A DNA stretch of 6,711 bases from Spirochaetaceae bacterium (GCA_003141795.1 PLNO01000284.1:3440-10150), one strand, 5' to 3'. Shown: positions 1 to 6,535, counted from the stretch's first letter. Numbers and translations: made by a program. The notes: generated by a model from the sequence alone, not told the origin.

Positions 1-1
1 A

Positions 2-730
2 TCGCAAGTAGGGGCGGTGGTCGCCTCGGGGCTTGCTTGGGAAGCTATCTGGGCGCGTCAAGTAGATCCGCTCCTCCAAAACGGTGGCGCAGCCCCCGTG
101 GTCGACATGCCCGCACTGTTTCGGCTCTACGCCCAGATTCAGGCCGAGGCAAAGAACCCGCAAGAATGGCTCCTCAGCCAGGGCACTTTGTCCCGCTACA
201 CAGTGACCGTTTCCGAATGTGAGCGGCTCGGGGAAATCGAGCAGAGACTACAGCTGTCAACGTGGCCTGAGCGCTTGGGCGTCGTCGGGGTCGATATTCT
301 TTCAGGAAAACGTGTCGTGTGGACGAGGGAGTCCGGTGTGGATTTGATCCCGGCCGTGGCTGCCAGTAGTGCGTTGCCAGGGGTGTATCCTGCCATCACC
401 ATCGGCGAGCACCGGTACTGCGACGGTGGTGTGTACTCTATGGAGAATGCCGACGCGGTCGAGGGATATGCGAAGGTTTTAATCCTTTGCGTCGGCCTCC
501 CGATTCAGACGCCTTACGTGCTCGACCAGCAGATCGAGTCCCTGCGCCGGTCGGGTGCCGAGGTAGAGGTGATCCAACCTGACCAAGATGTTCTGTCAAT
601 CCTTCACCAGACGGGGGGAAGTCCTGTCAATCCGAAACTTCGAGCACCGGTGGCCCAGGCGGCCAAAGTCCAGGGACAGGCCTTGGCCCAGGGGATCGCT
701 TCATTTTGGAGTAAGGATAGAACGGGATAG
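2..730 (+). CDS. Patatin-like phospholipase, 3' part (5' end outside window)
   Basis: The frame is open from the first codon in the window (2-4) to TAG at 728-730, giving 242 visible residues of a patatin-like serine lipase/acyl hydrolase. The typical block ASSALPGVYPAITI leads into YCDGGVYS, where the Asp at 422-424 should be the second member of the Ser-Asp catalytic dyad. ENADAVEGY and the strand VLILCVG follow, as in bacterial family members. The C-terminus (LRRSGAEVEVIQPD, then PKLRAPVAQAAKVQGQA) also matches the usual ending, so the gene is complete at this end. The nucleophile elbow G-x-S-x-G is not visible. The first residues, SQVGAVVASGLAWEA, resemble the helix just after the elbow, so the Ser should lie a few codons upstream of base 1. 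The internal GTG at 17 is not the start. The protein would hydrolyse acyl-ester lipids; the substrate cannot be told. It converges on the next gene with 27 bp between them. Confidence 0.88.
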   Translation, partial: SQVGAVVASGLAWEAIWARQVDPLLQNGGAAPVVDMPALFRLYAQIQAEAKNPQEWLLSQGTLSRYTVTVSECERLGEIEQRLQLSTWPERLGVVGVDILSGKRVVWTRESGVDLIPAVAASSALPGVYPAITIGEHRYCDGGVYSMENADAVEGYAKVLILCVGLPIQTPYVLDQQIESLRRSGAEVEVIQPDQDVLSILHQTGGSPVNPKLRAPVAQAAKVQGQALAQGIASFWSKDRTG

Positions 731-757
731 GAAGTTGAGGTTTTTTCAATTCTCGAA

Positions 758-1447
758 TCAAGGTGCCGAAGCGCCGCTGATCATTTTGAGAACTCCGACT
801 GAATCATACGTGGTTACATTCAACTTTCCGTTTTTGACCTCATTCGTGGTTTTTCCTCGGTAGTAGTAGACAGAGTATGCAACCTTCGCGTGCTCGACAT
901 CGAAAGGAACAGGATACGAATAGTCCGCTTCCACCACCAGGTATCTATCCTCGATCGGGTATACCCCATACTCGACCTTGCCCGTTTCCCCGTAAATTCC
1001 GATCTGGATGTACTTCGCCCCTTCCTTGTCACTGTATTCCGTCAATCCACCACCTTCGGTCGAGTGCACGGACAGATCCCTGGTGGTCTTCGAGTACTTC
1101 TCCAGCGTGAGCTGGTTTGCGGCTCTTACGTCCTTTTCAAGCTGAAGCAGGTCCGCGTCCGGCGCAAACAAGGCATTCCATATTTCCTTGTCAACGATAC
1201 CACTTTGTTCGTATCCCAGGAACTTCTGAAAGTTTTTTACACTTTTTTGAGTCTTGGGTCCGAACCATCCGTCCGCCGTCCCGACATCGATGAAGCCCAA
1301 TTGCAAGAGTTGCGTCTGAACCTTGACGACATCTTCCCCATTCATCATCGGCTTGACCAGTTTCAGGTCTCTGTCGAGACCTTGAGAAAGAAGGAAAACC
1401 GGAGTGACAAGAAACATTGCGAAAATGATCCACTGTCTGCCGTGCAA
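758..1447 (-). CDS. Exported peptidoglycan-binding-domain protein
   Basis: This encodes a 229-aa protein if it starts at TTG 1447, which has a strong Shine-Dalgarno sequence upstream. That start gives a clean signal sequence or anchor: short polar MHGRQ, then hydrophobic WIIFAMFLVTPVFLLS (residues 6-21). Residues about 28-94 form a PG_binding_1 (PF01471-type) three-helix domain, with DVVKVQTQLLQLGFI, then DGWFGPKTQKSVKNFQK and GIVDKEIWNAL, expected to hold the protein on the cell wall. A charged linker (about 100-125) leads to a C-terminal domain of about 100 residues with STEGGGLTEY, IYGETGKVEYGVYP, SVYYYRG and NGKL. From memory this resembles a beta-rich repeat found in uncharacterised exported proteins and lipoproteins; I cannot name it. 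No catalytic motif is visible. The gene lies 139 bp past the small membrane protein gene on the same strand, with possible weak hairpins between, so co-transcription is uncertain. The frame stays open to 1654, but that extension has no signal peptide and overlaps the upstream gene. Confidence 0.8.
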   Translation of the reverse strand: MHGRQWIIFAMFLVTPVFLLSQGLDRDLKLVKPMMNGEDVVKVQTQLLQLGFIDVGTADGWFGPKTQKSVKNFQKFLGYEQSGIVDKEIWNALFAPDADLLQLEKDVRAANQLTLEKYSKTTRDLSVHSTEGGGLTEYSDKEGAKYIQIGIYGETGKVEYGVYPIEDRYLVVEADYSYPVPFDVEHAKVAYSVYYYRGKTTNEVKNGKLNVTTYDSVGVLKMISGASAP

Positions 1448-1450
1448 GGG

Positions 1451-1458
1451 CTCTCCTT
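1451..1458 (-). promoter_or_regulatory. Ribosome binding site that sets the TTG start at 1447
   Basis: On the minus strand the sequence reads AAGGAGAG, then CCC, then TTG at 1447-1445; the GGAG core is 5 nt from the start codon. The competing starts, ATG at 1495 and TTG at 1654, have no comparable purine-rich sequence. The protein from 1447 begins directly with a signal sequence, which supports the choice. Confidence 0.75.
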
Positions 1459-1519
1459 TTGGCGCCGGCCATCGCCGACGCTTGAAGATAGCCATTTCGC
1501 ACAGCCAGGAAAAGAGCAA

Positions 1520-1557
1520 TGCCGTTGCGGCAATAGTTTTACGAAGCCCAGCGCTTC
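1520..1557 (-). terminator. Two weak hairpins in the 1448-1586 gap, possible terminator
   Basis: The 139-bp stretch between the small membrane protein gene and the peptidoglycan-binding gene has no gene of its own that I can support. It contains two short perfect stems: GAAGC/GCTTC with a 5-nt loop (1543-1557) and TGCCG/CGGCA with a 3-nt loop (1520-1532). Read on the minus strand, the second is followed by TTGCTCTTTT, loosely like a rho-independent terminator, but the stem is only 5 bp and the T run is broken. It could partly end the ABC transcript or mean nothing. I see no convincing promoter for the downstream gene here. Confidence 0.2.
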
Positions 1558-1586
1558 TACTGGATTTTTTCAACTGATATGACGGA

Positions 1587-1706
1587 TCATCTTCCGTGAA
1601 TCGACCGCAGGATCTCCGGCCAATTCGCATGCAAGACCAGATGGACGGAGACAAGAATCACAGCGATGACGATGACTGCAATGATGATGACGCGTATTCT
1701 CTTCAT
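1587..1706 (-). CDS. 39-aa single-span membrane protein downstream of ABC permease
   Basis: ATG at 1706-1704 to TGA at 1589-1587 encodes 39 residues. The layout is basic MKRIR, one long hydrophobic helix of Val/Ile/Ala (about residues 6-25), then a short tail HANWPEILRSIHGR. With its positive N-terminus it should sit in the inner membrane with the tail outside (N-in). The start is well supported: AGGAG at 1717-1713 is 6 nt from the ATG and overlaps the permease stop codon (TAG, 1718-1716), so translation is probably coupled to the permease. Only 9 bp separate the two genes. I do not recognise a named family. The position suggests an accessory subunit or stabiliser of the ABC complex, but that is inferred from neighbourhood only. 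A longer open frame on the same strand starts inside this gene in another phase and is not needed to explain anything. Confidence 0.72.
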   Translation of the reverse strand: MKRIRVIIIAVIVIAVILVSVHLVLHANWPEILRSIHGR

Positions 1707-1715
1707 GATATTCTC

Positions 1716-4118
1716 CTACAGGTAATTGAGGGTCTCTCGAATGGATATGGTTGCCGCGCGTCGCCCTGCGCCAAGGCTTGCCAGGATACCGGCAGGGAGG
1801 CTGACGGCGAGCCAGAGGAGAGACATCGGGAGGTTGACGACGAGGGGCAAGGGCATTCGCGCGGAGAGATTGCCGAGGAAGGCCCCGAGGCCGAGTGCGA
1901 TGGGAATGGAGAGGATCACCGCCGTCAGCGACCCCAGCACTGTCATCAAAGCCGCTTCCGACATGATGCCGAAGAGGAGGCTCCGCGGGGTGGCACCGAT
2001 GGTCCTCATGATGCCGAATTCCCTCTTACGCTCGGTTACCGCGAGGGAAAGGATCGAGGCTATCCCGATCCAGCCGACACAGCCGGTGACCGCACCCAGC
2101 GCAAGGATGATACCGATCAAAAGCCCGAAGTGCTCTCCGCCGGCAAGTACGAACTCGCGGTTGTCGATCAGCACCTCTACAGGAATCCGCTCTCGGTCGA
2201 GCCATGCTTCGATGCTTTTCCTCGCTGCTGCCTTGTCCATGGACGCATCGAGGCCGATCAAGAGCTCGTTGCGATACCCGGCGCTCTCGGCGAGCTCGGC
2301 GAGCTCGGCAAGCTGCGACGCGTCGACGTAGACCGCCGCCTGTCCGAGCTCTCTTGCGATTCCGGCGAGTCGGAATGTTCGAGGGACCCCCGCGGCGATC
2401 AGAGTGAAGGGGTCGCCGATCGCGATCCGTGGGAAGCGCAGCGCGGCGCTCTGGTTCAGGACCGCATCCTCCCCTTTCGTAGACCACTGCCCTGCGATCT
2501 GGGGAAAGGCAACCATCGAAGTTCCTCCCGCGATGCCGAAGGCCCTGAAGCTACCGTGTGCCTCGTCCGGGTAGGTCGATTCGAGCGGGACGCCTCCATC
2601 TCCGGTGGTGGCCACTGATATTGAATTCCAAACCTCGATTTTTCGAATCTCCGGCGTCGTGGTGCGAAGCCGCGTGAGGGCGTCATCGCTCGGCGCGCCG
2701 ATGAGCCGAATCTGATAGTCCATGTTTCGTGATGCGAAGCTCTCCGCGAGAAGAGACTTCCATGAGGCGCTCAAATCGAAAGCCGTCATGAAGAGCCCGC
2801 CGCCGACCCCGAGCAGAAGAAGGCTCAGAGCGAAGCGACGCTTCTTCCTCATGATGTTGCGCCAGGCCAGGGCGATCGTGGGGTTGCTACGGACGAGGAA
2901 ACGCGCCCACCTGCCCGGCTTGTCCGGGAAGCGTTCGCCCTCGGTGCCAGCGTCCGAGAGTGCCGCGAGGATCGTGATCCTTTGCGCTTCGCGGGCGGGG
3001 AAGAGTGCTATCAAGAGAGGAGCCAGCAGCCCGGCGGCGACAGGCACGCCCCAGGCCCACCACTGGACCGACGCGTCTCGGAGGCTGAAATTGAGAAGGT
3101 CGGCGATCGTGGAGCTCACGCTTTTCGAAACGAACAACCCCAAAGGGACGGACCAGATCACGGCTCCGAGCCCGAGGAGGAGCACGGGCGCCAAGGTCAG
3201 CGCCGTGATCCTGCCCGGAGGAGCACCAAGAGTCTTCATGACGCCGATCCATCGCTTTTCCTTGGCGATGAAGGCGCTCACCGTATTCGAGACAAGGAGA
3301 GAACAGAGCAGGATCGTGAGCAGTCCAAAGGCGCCCAGAATAACCAGGAGCGTCATCAATATGCCCTGGTGTGGATGGCGATGCACCGGCGGGACTTGAA
3401 CATCGAGGACATTGAAGCCCTGCTTCCCGAGATCCGAAGACAGCTCGAGGGCTCTCCGACGCGCTTCGTCCCAGGTCATGCTTTGATCGAAACGGACCTT
3501 GACCTGGTTGAAGGGCTCGAGACCCCATGCTCGCGCGGTCGCAGCTTCGATGTAGGCATAGGCTGTCCGCTCCTGATAGGCGGGAGCGACGCCGGGATCG
3601 TGCACGACGGACTCAGGCAGGCAGACGTGCTCGCTCCCATTGGCGAGTCGAATATGGATGGCCCGATCGGGCTTGAGGTTGAAGGTCGAGAAGGCCGTCC
3701 TTTCGAGCGCGAGGTTGCCCACGCGTGGCGGCCACTGAGTCTCAGCCTTCGGAAACACGCGGGCGATCTTATTGTTCTGAAGGTCCGGGACGATGAAGAG
3801 GATCATGGGCTGCCATTGGTCGTTCCCGTCGAGGAACCGAACCTGGTAGCTCCCTCCCGCACGAGCATCCAGCATGCCCATGGCCGGCGCGAGTGATGAT
3901 GCCCATGACGGGTCCACTGAACCCTTGAGCTCGAGTGTCGCGGTTGCAGGCGCAGTGTCCTCATAGCTTCTCTGCATCTCTCGTATCAAGGTGGAAGCCG
4001 AACCCGCGATCCCGGCGAGCACGAAGACCCCGATCCCAACCGCCAGGCCAAGGAGGACGAGCCTGCCGGACATGGACTTGAGGTCGCCCCTCATCTTGCT
4101 GAAGAACGCACTCCTCAC
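1716..4118 (-). CDS. ABC transporter permease, MacB/LolC-like, two FtsX domains
   Basis: An 800-aa inner-membrane permease that starts at GTG 4118, with GGAGG (4129-4125) 6 nt upstream. The layout is the duplicated 4+4 membrane-segment form: span about 19-41, a large periplasmic region about 42-250, then three spans (about 254-276, 308-332, 352-374). A second copy has a span about 427-449, a periplasmic region about 450-660, and three more spans (about 664-692, 722-748, 764-784). Each half carries an FtsX signature after its second span: AKEKRWIGVMKTLGAPPGRI (285-304) and TERKREFGIMRTIGATPRSL (695-714), the cytoplasmic coupling helix that contacts the ATPase. Being fused, one polypeptide could supply both halves of the transmembrane part. 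The family exports lipids, lipoproteins, peptides or drugs, or passes mechanical force to the periplasm; the substrate is not visible. The GTG start and the ATPase stop share GTGA, so translation is coupled. No membrane-fusion partner is encoded nearby. Confidence 0.93.
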   Translation of the reverse strand: MRSAFFSKMRGDLKSMSGRLVLLGLAVGIGVFVLAGIAGSASTLIREMQRSYEDTAPATATLELKGSVDPSWASSLAPAMGMLDARAGGSYQVRFLDGNDQWQPMILFIVPDLQNNKIARVFPKAETQWPPRVGNLALERTAFSTFNLKPDRAIHIRLANGSEHVCLPESVVHDPGVAPAYQERTAYAYIEAATARAWGLEPFNQVKVRFDQSMTWDEARRRALELSSDLGKQGFNVLDVQVPPVHRHPHQGILMTLLVILGAFGLLTILLCSLLVSNTVSAFIAKEKRWIGVMKTLGAPPGRITALTLAPVLLLGLGAVIWSVPLGLFVSKSVSSTIADLLNFSLRDASVQWWAWGVPVAAGLLAPLLIALFPAREAQRITILAALSDAGTEGERFPDKPGRWARFLVRSNPTIALAWRNIMRKKRRFALSLLLLGVGGGLFMTAFDLSASWKSLLAESFASRNMDYQIRLIGAPSDDALTRLRTTTPEIRKIEVWNSISVATTGDGGVPLESTYPDEAHGSFRAFGIAGGTSMVAFPQIAGQWSTKGEDAVLNQSAALRFPRIAIGDPFTLIAAGVPRTFRLAGIARELGQAAVYVDASQLAELAELAESAGYRNELLIGLDASMDKAAARKSIEAWLDRERIPVEVLIDNREFVLAGGEHFGLLIGIILALGAVTGCVGWIGIASILSLAVTERKREFGIMRTIGATPRSLLFGIMSEAALMTVLGSLTAVILSIPIALGLGAFLGNLSARMPLPLVVNLPMSLLWLAVSLPAGILASLGAGRRAATISIRETLNYL
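2286..2312 (-). repeat. Three 9-bp tandem units inside the permease gene
   Basis: On the + strand CTCGGCGAG occurs twice in a row and a third time with one change (CTCGGCAAG). On the coding strand this gives the run LAELAELAE at about residues 603-611, in the second periplasmic region. Because the unit is 9 bp, slippage would add or remove three residues without shifting the frame. It may be ordinary helical low complexity. Confidence 0.7.
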
Positions 4119-4798
4119 TTGGTGCCTCCGTCTGCGTTCGCCAGGCGTCCGTCCTTGAGCACGATGCTCTGAGTCGCATAACGACCGTTGTCGGACTCAT
4201 GGGTGATCATGAACACCGTCTTCCCCTGACTCACGAGGTCGGAGAAGAGCGCCAGGACGTCTTCCGTGGTATGGGAGTCCAGGTTGCCCGTAGGCTCGTC
4301 CGCCGCGATCAAAGGAGGGTCGTTCGCCAGGGCCCTGGCGATGGCCGCGCGCTGCTGCTGCCCGCCAGAAAGGGTATGCGGCAGCTTGTCCGCCTGGTCC
4401 GCGATCCCGAAGCGCCCGAGCAGGTCTATCGCCCTTCGTCGCCGATCCTGGGGGCGGAATCGTCGGCAGAACTCCATGGGAAGGGTGACATTCTCCGCCA
4501 CAGTCAAAGTCGGGAGGAGCTGGAAGAATTGGAAGACGACACCGACTGTCCGCCCTCGCCACACGGAAAGACCTCGCTCATCCAGTTGCCCGAGCGTCTG
4601 GCCCGCGATCAAGACTTCGCCGGACGTTGGGCGGTCTATCCCCGTGATGATATTCATCAGGGTCGTCTTGCCGCTTCCGGATTTGCCAGTGATTGTGGTG
4701 AAGCTGCCGGATTCGACGGAGAAGCCGACGCTGTCCAGCGCCTTCTGGGTCGAACCTTCGTAGATTTTCGTAATGCTTCGACATTCGATAAGACTCAT
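4115..4798 (-). CDS. ABC transporter ATP-binding protein, MacB/LolD-like
   Basis: A 227-aa stand-alone nucleotide-binding subunit with every motif intact: Walker A GKSGSGKT (38-45), Q-loop Gln (90), signature LSGGQ (143-147) followed by QQR, Walker B ending PLIAAD with catalytic Glu (162-168), D-loop NLDS (172-175) and switch His (200) in ITHE. The ADEPTGNLDS stretch and the length are typical of the MacB/LolD/FtsE group, which pairs with FtsX-type permeases. It would dimerise on the cytoplasmic face and power the permease encoded next. The ATG at 4798 has GGAGG (4808-4804) 5 nt upstream. Its stop TGA (4117-4115) overlaps the permease GTG. It follows the AraC-type regulator gene after 48 bp on the same strand, so the three are probably one transcript. 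I assign no symbol because the MacB, LolD and generic exporter members cannot be told apart from the ATPase alone. Confidence 0.95.
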   Translation of the reverse strand: MSLIECRSITKIYEGSTQKALDSVGFSVESGSFTTITGKSGSGKTTLMNIITGIDRPTSGEVLIAGQTLGQLDERGLSVWRGRTVGVVFQFFQLLPTLTVAENVTLPMEFCRRFRPQDRRRRAIDLLGRFGIADQADKLPHTLSGGQQQRAAIARALANDPPLIAADEPTGNLDSHTTEDVLALFSDLVSQGKTVFMITHESDNGRYATQSIVLKDGRLANADGGTK

Positions 4799-4802
4799 GT
4801 GA

Positions 4803-4833
4803 ACCTCCAGGACACCACGATGCCCACGGAGGT
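4803..4833 (-). promoter_or_regulatory. Possible hairpin covering the ATPase ribosome binding site
   Basis: In the 48-bp gap between the regulator and ATPase genes, minus-strand ACCTCC (4833-4828) is a perfect 6-nt complement of GGAGGT (4808-4803), which contains the ATPase Shine-Dalgarno core. The loop would be 19 nt. If the stem forms in the mRNA it would mask the ribosome binding site and lower ATPase and, by coupling, permease synthesis relative to the regulator. The stem is short and could be chance. Confidence 0.3.
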
Positions 4834-4846
4834 GGCGAATGTCGTC

Positions 4847-5953
4847 TTATGTGTTCGAACGAGACTCGATTCTTATCGATTTTCGGAACTGAGAGGGGGT
4901 CTGGCCAGTCATCCTTTTAAAGATGAGGTTGAAGGTCGGTTTCGAGTTGAAGCCCGCCTCGAGGGCAATTGTCAGGATCTTCTCCCCGATATAACGGGAA
5001 TCGTGGCAAAGGCGCTGGAACTCCTCGACGCGATATGTGTTGATCAAGTCGAAGAACGAAACATTCAAACCACGGTTCAAGACCGTCGAGACCTGATGCC
5101 GGCTTAAGCCCACGGCTCGGGCAAGATCGTCCAGGCTCAATTCGGGCTCGAGATAGAGCCGGTGAGTCTCTATCTGCTCCCTGACCATCAGCGCCTGCTT
5201 CTGAAGCTCGGGATCGGGAAGCTGGAATCCCCCAGATTCTTTGCGGTTGACCGGGAGGGGAAACCCCTTGCGCCCAAGGCTCTTCCAAGACAAGACGACG
5301 GTGAAGGCGGACATCAGCGCGGCGAGGAGCGAGCGCCGCGGCAGATCCTCCGGAGCATGGAGCATGAGGACGGCGAGAAGGGCATACAGCGCGAAGAGCG
5401 AGCCCATGAGGAGCAGCATGACCTTGAGCCATCCGGGGTCGATGCCTTTCAAGCTGGAATACTCGTCTTGAAGGGCCCTGCGATACTGATGGATGTCACG
5501 GGCGACCGGTATCAGAAGGAAAGCTGAGGATGCGGCCATGGTCAGCCACATGACGAGGGAGAACAGTGGTATTCGGGTCGGAAGCCGTGGAGTAAGGAAT
5601 CCCGGTACATAGCTCGCCAGAATGAAGGCAAGGGGCAGAGCGATGTTGATCGTGTCAGTTGCCGCGAGGATCCGCTTCCCTTGGAGCGCGCGCAGGTACC
5701 ACGCGATACCGAGGGGCAGGAGGAACTGGAAAGGCTCGAGGATGATGGGGACCTGGGGAGTCGCATGGAAATCCACAAAGCCGTGGACGATGTTTGCGGT
5801 GCAGAGGAGGATCAGGAAGCTTAAGAGGCGATCGGCCTTTGCCCTTTCGCCTGATGGTCGAAGCAGGCGCAAAGCGACAAAAAGACCGATCGCGATGCCC
5901 GCGAGACCTACATCCTTCAGCGCTTCACTCACATAAGTCACGTGGCCTGCCAT
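4847..5953 (-). CDS. Membrane-anchored AraC-family transcription regulator
   Basis: A 368-aa protein. The N-terminal two-thirds has about seven hydrophobic segments (roughly residues 14-32, 41-60, 71-90, 102-119, 128-149, 175-198, 207-224). A charged linker (about 225-260) leads to a C-terminal AraC/XylS DNA-binding domain with both helix-turn-helix units: LSLDDLARAVGLSRHQVSTV (272-291) and KILTIALEAGFNSKPTFN (325-342). The latter ends FKRMTGQTPSQFRK, a textbook AraC ending. The likely role is a one-step sensor-regulator: the membrane part detects a signal in or near the membrane and the cytoplasmic domain binds DNA, probably near its own promoter and so controlling the ABC genes 48 bp downstream. 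That control is inferred from position. The ATG at 5953 has no Shine-Dalgarno sequence; the leader just before it is pyrimidine-rich (CTCCTCCCC). Near GTG codons (residues 5 and 8) are no better placed, so the exact start is less sure than the identity. Confidence 0.9.
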   Translation of the reverse strand: MAGHVTYVSEALKDVGLAGIAIGLFVALRLLRPSGERAKADRLLSFLILLCTANIVHGFVDFHATPQVPIILEPFQFLLPLGIAWYLRALQGKRILAATDTINIALPLAFILASYVPGFLTPRLPTRIPLFSLVMWLTMAASSAFLLIPVARDIHQYRRALQDEYSSLKGIDPGWLKVMLLLMGSLFALYALLAVLMLHAPEDLPRRSLLAALMSAFTVVLSWKSLGRKGFPLPVNRKESGGFQLPDPELQKQALMVREQIETHRLYLEPELSLDDLARAVGLSRHQVSTVLNRGLNVSFFDLINTYRVEEFQRLCHDSRYIGEKILTIALEAGFNSKPTFNLIFKRMTGQTPSQFRKSIRIESRSNT

Positions 5954-5992
5954 TCTTTCGGGGAGGAGTGTAGCAGAATATCGAGATAGTAG

Positions 5993-6012
5993 GGACGAGC
6001 TCTGGCCCGTCC
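5993..6012. promoter_or_regulatory. Imperfect inverted repeat upstream of the regulator gene
   Basis: The two ends GGACG and CGTCC pair perfectly over 5 bp, with one mismatch and then two more pairs inside, centred about 50 bp upstream of the regulator ATG. It sits between the stop of the membrane-protein fragment (6017) and the regulator start (5953), where an operator or a terminator could lie. No clear -35/-10 pair could be picked out in 5954-6016. It may equally be chance. Confidence 0.2.
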
Positions 6013-6016
6013 TTTC

Positions 6017-6220
6017 CTACTTCTGTCGCAGACCCAGATACTCTACCCGGGCTTTCATTATCCGAGAGGCTAAACCAAGCAGAGTCCCGTAGATCAGTGA
6101 CGTGAAGCACGTTGCCAGTTGCTGGCTCCATTTGGGTTGATCAAGATGCACCAGCATGATGGTCATGCTTGCGATGAACCCCAAGACGCCAGATATGTAT
6201 GCGCTGCCTTCGTATAGAAC
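6017..6220 (-). pseudogene. 5'-truncated membrane protein fragment, MotA/TolQ/ExbB-like
   Basis: The minus strand is open for 67 residues, ending at TAG 6019-6017, with two hydrophobic spans (about residues 8-25 and 37-52) joined by the short loop HLDQPKWSQQ. The pattern GVLGFIAS, then LDQP, then TSLIYGTLLGLA, then basic IMKAR resembles the last two channel helices of MotA/TolQ/ExbB proton-channel proteins, where a G-x-x-G helix, a loop with a D-P-like turn and a T-x-x-Y-G helix occur in this order. Family members are normally about 200 residues or more, so the N-terminal part is missing. The frame stays open beyond 6220, but the bases there are better explained as transposase on the other strand, so I place the break at about 6215-6225. 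An ATG at 6166 exists inside the first span and would give only part of it. The family call rests on a short match; another small two-span membrane protein is possible. Confidence 0.42.
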
Positions 6221-6535
6221 AGGCGCGGCAGATTGAAACGTAGTGCAGCACGCAATCTCGTGGAAAGACTTGCGAGATTGAAGAAGGAGACGCTTCGCTA
6301 TCTACATGACTTTCGCGTGCCATTTGACAACAACTTGGCCGAGCGGGATATCCGAATGATGAGAGTGCAACAGAAGATTTCGGGTGCTTTCCGTAGCGAT
6401 ACGGGAGCGTTACCCTTCTGCCAGATCCGCAGCTACATCTCGACGATGAGAAAGCAAGGCATATCCGTCATAGGGGCGTTGGTGCATTCCCTCGAGCAGG
6501 AGCCGACCCTGAAAACATGCCTTCAAATCACCTGA
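6218..6535 (+). pseudogene. IS66-family transposase, C-terminal remnant
   Basis: About 105 codons, from just after an in-frame TAG (6215-6217) to TGA at 6533-6535. The run RVPFDNNLAERDIRMMRVQQ is the hallmark of the IS66 DDE transposase; the Glu in LAER should be the last residue of the catalytic triad. KISGAFRSDTGA and IRSYISTMRKQGISV follow in the usual order. The usual protein is around 500 residues, so only the last fifth or so is left and the two catalytic Asp residues are gone: it cannot transpose by itself. Recognisable transposase sequence begins about 6221 (RRGRLKRSAARNL, close to the usual G-R-x-K-x-S-x-x-R-N-L), so homology extends slightly upstream of the TTG at 6233 and no start codon is implied. 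Confidence 0.88.

Noticed and set aside
1..40. A frameshift in the patatin gene, since A-S-R-G in another frame looks like half of a G-x-S-x-G elbow
   Set aside because: In the main frame SQVGAVVASGL fits the helix just after the elbow in related proteins, so the real elbow is simply before the window. No frameshift is needed.
731..757. A terminator between the convergent patatin and peptidoglycan-binding genes
   Set aside because: There is a six-T run but no stem of useful length beside it.
758..1654. The longest form of the peptidoglycan-binding protein, starting at TTG 1654
   Set aside because: It overlaps the small membrane protein gene, has no ribosome site, and places the signal sequence about 70 residues inside. 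TTG 1447 has a strong site and a proper N-terminus.
1596..2618. A 340-codon + strand open frame (and a 304-codon one at 2982-3896) opposite the permease gene
   Set aside because: Their translations are highly charged, low-complexity and match no fold, while the minus strand gives a complete FtsX permease. Long antisense frames are common opposite GC-rich genes.
5925..6131. A 68-codon minus-strand frame across the regulator start region
   Set aside because: It is out of phase with the membrane-protein fragment, lacks a ribosome site and has no recognisable pattern.
6141..6323. A 60-codon minus-strand frame at the IS66 junction
   Set aside because: It crosses from the membrane-protein fragment into antisense transposase and is out of phase with the better-supported fragment.
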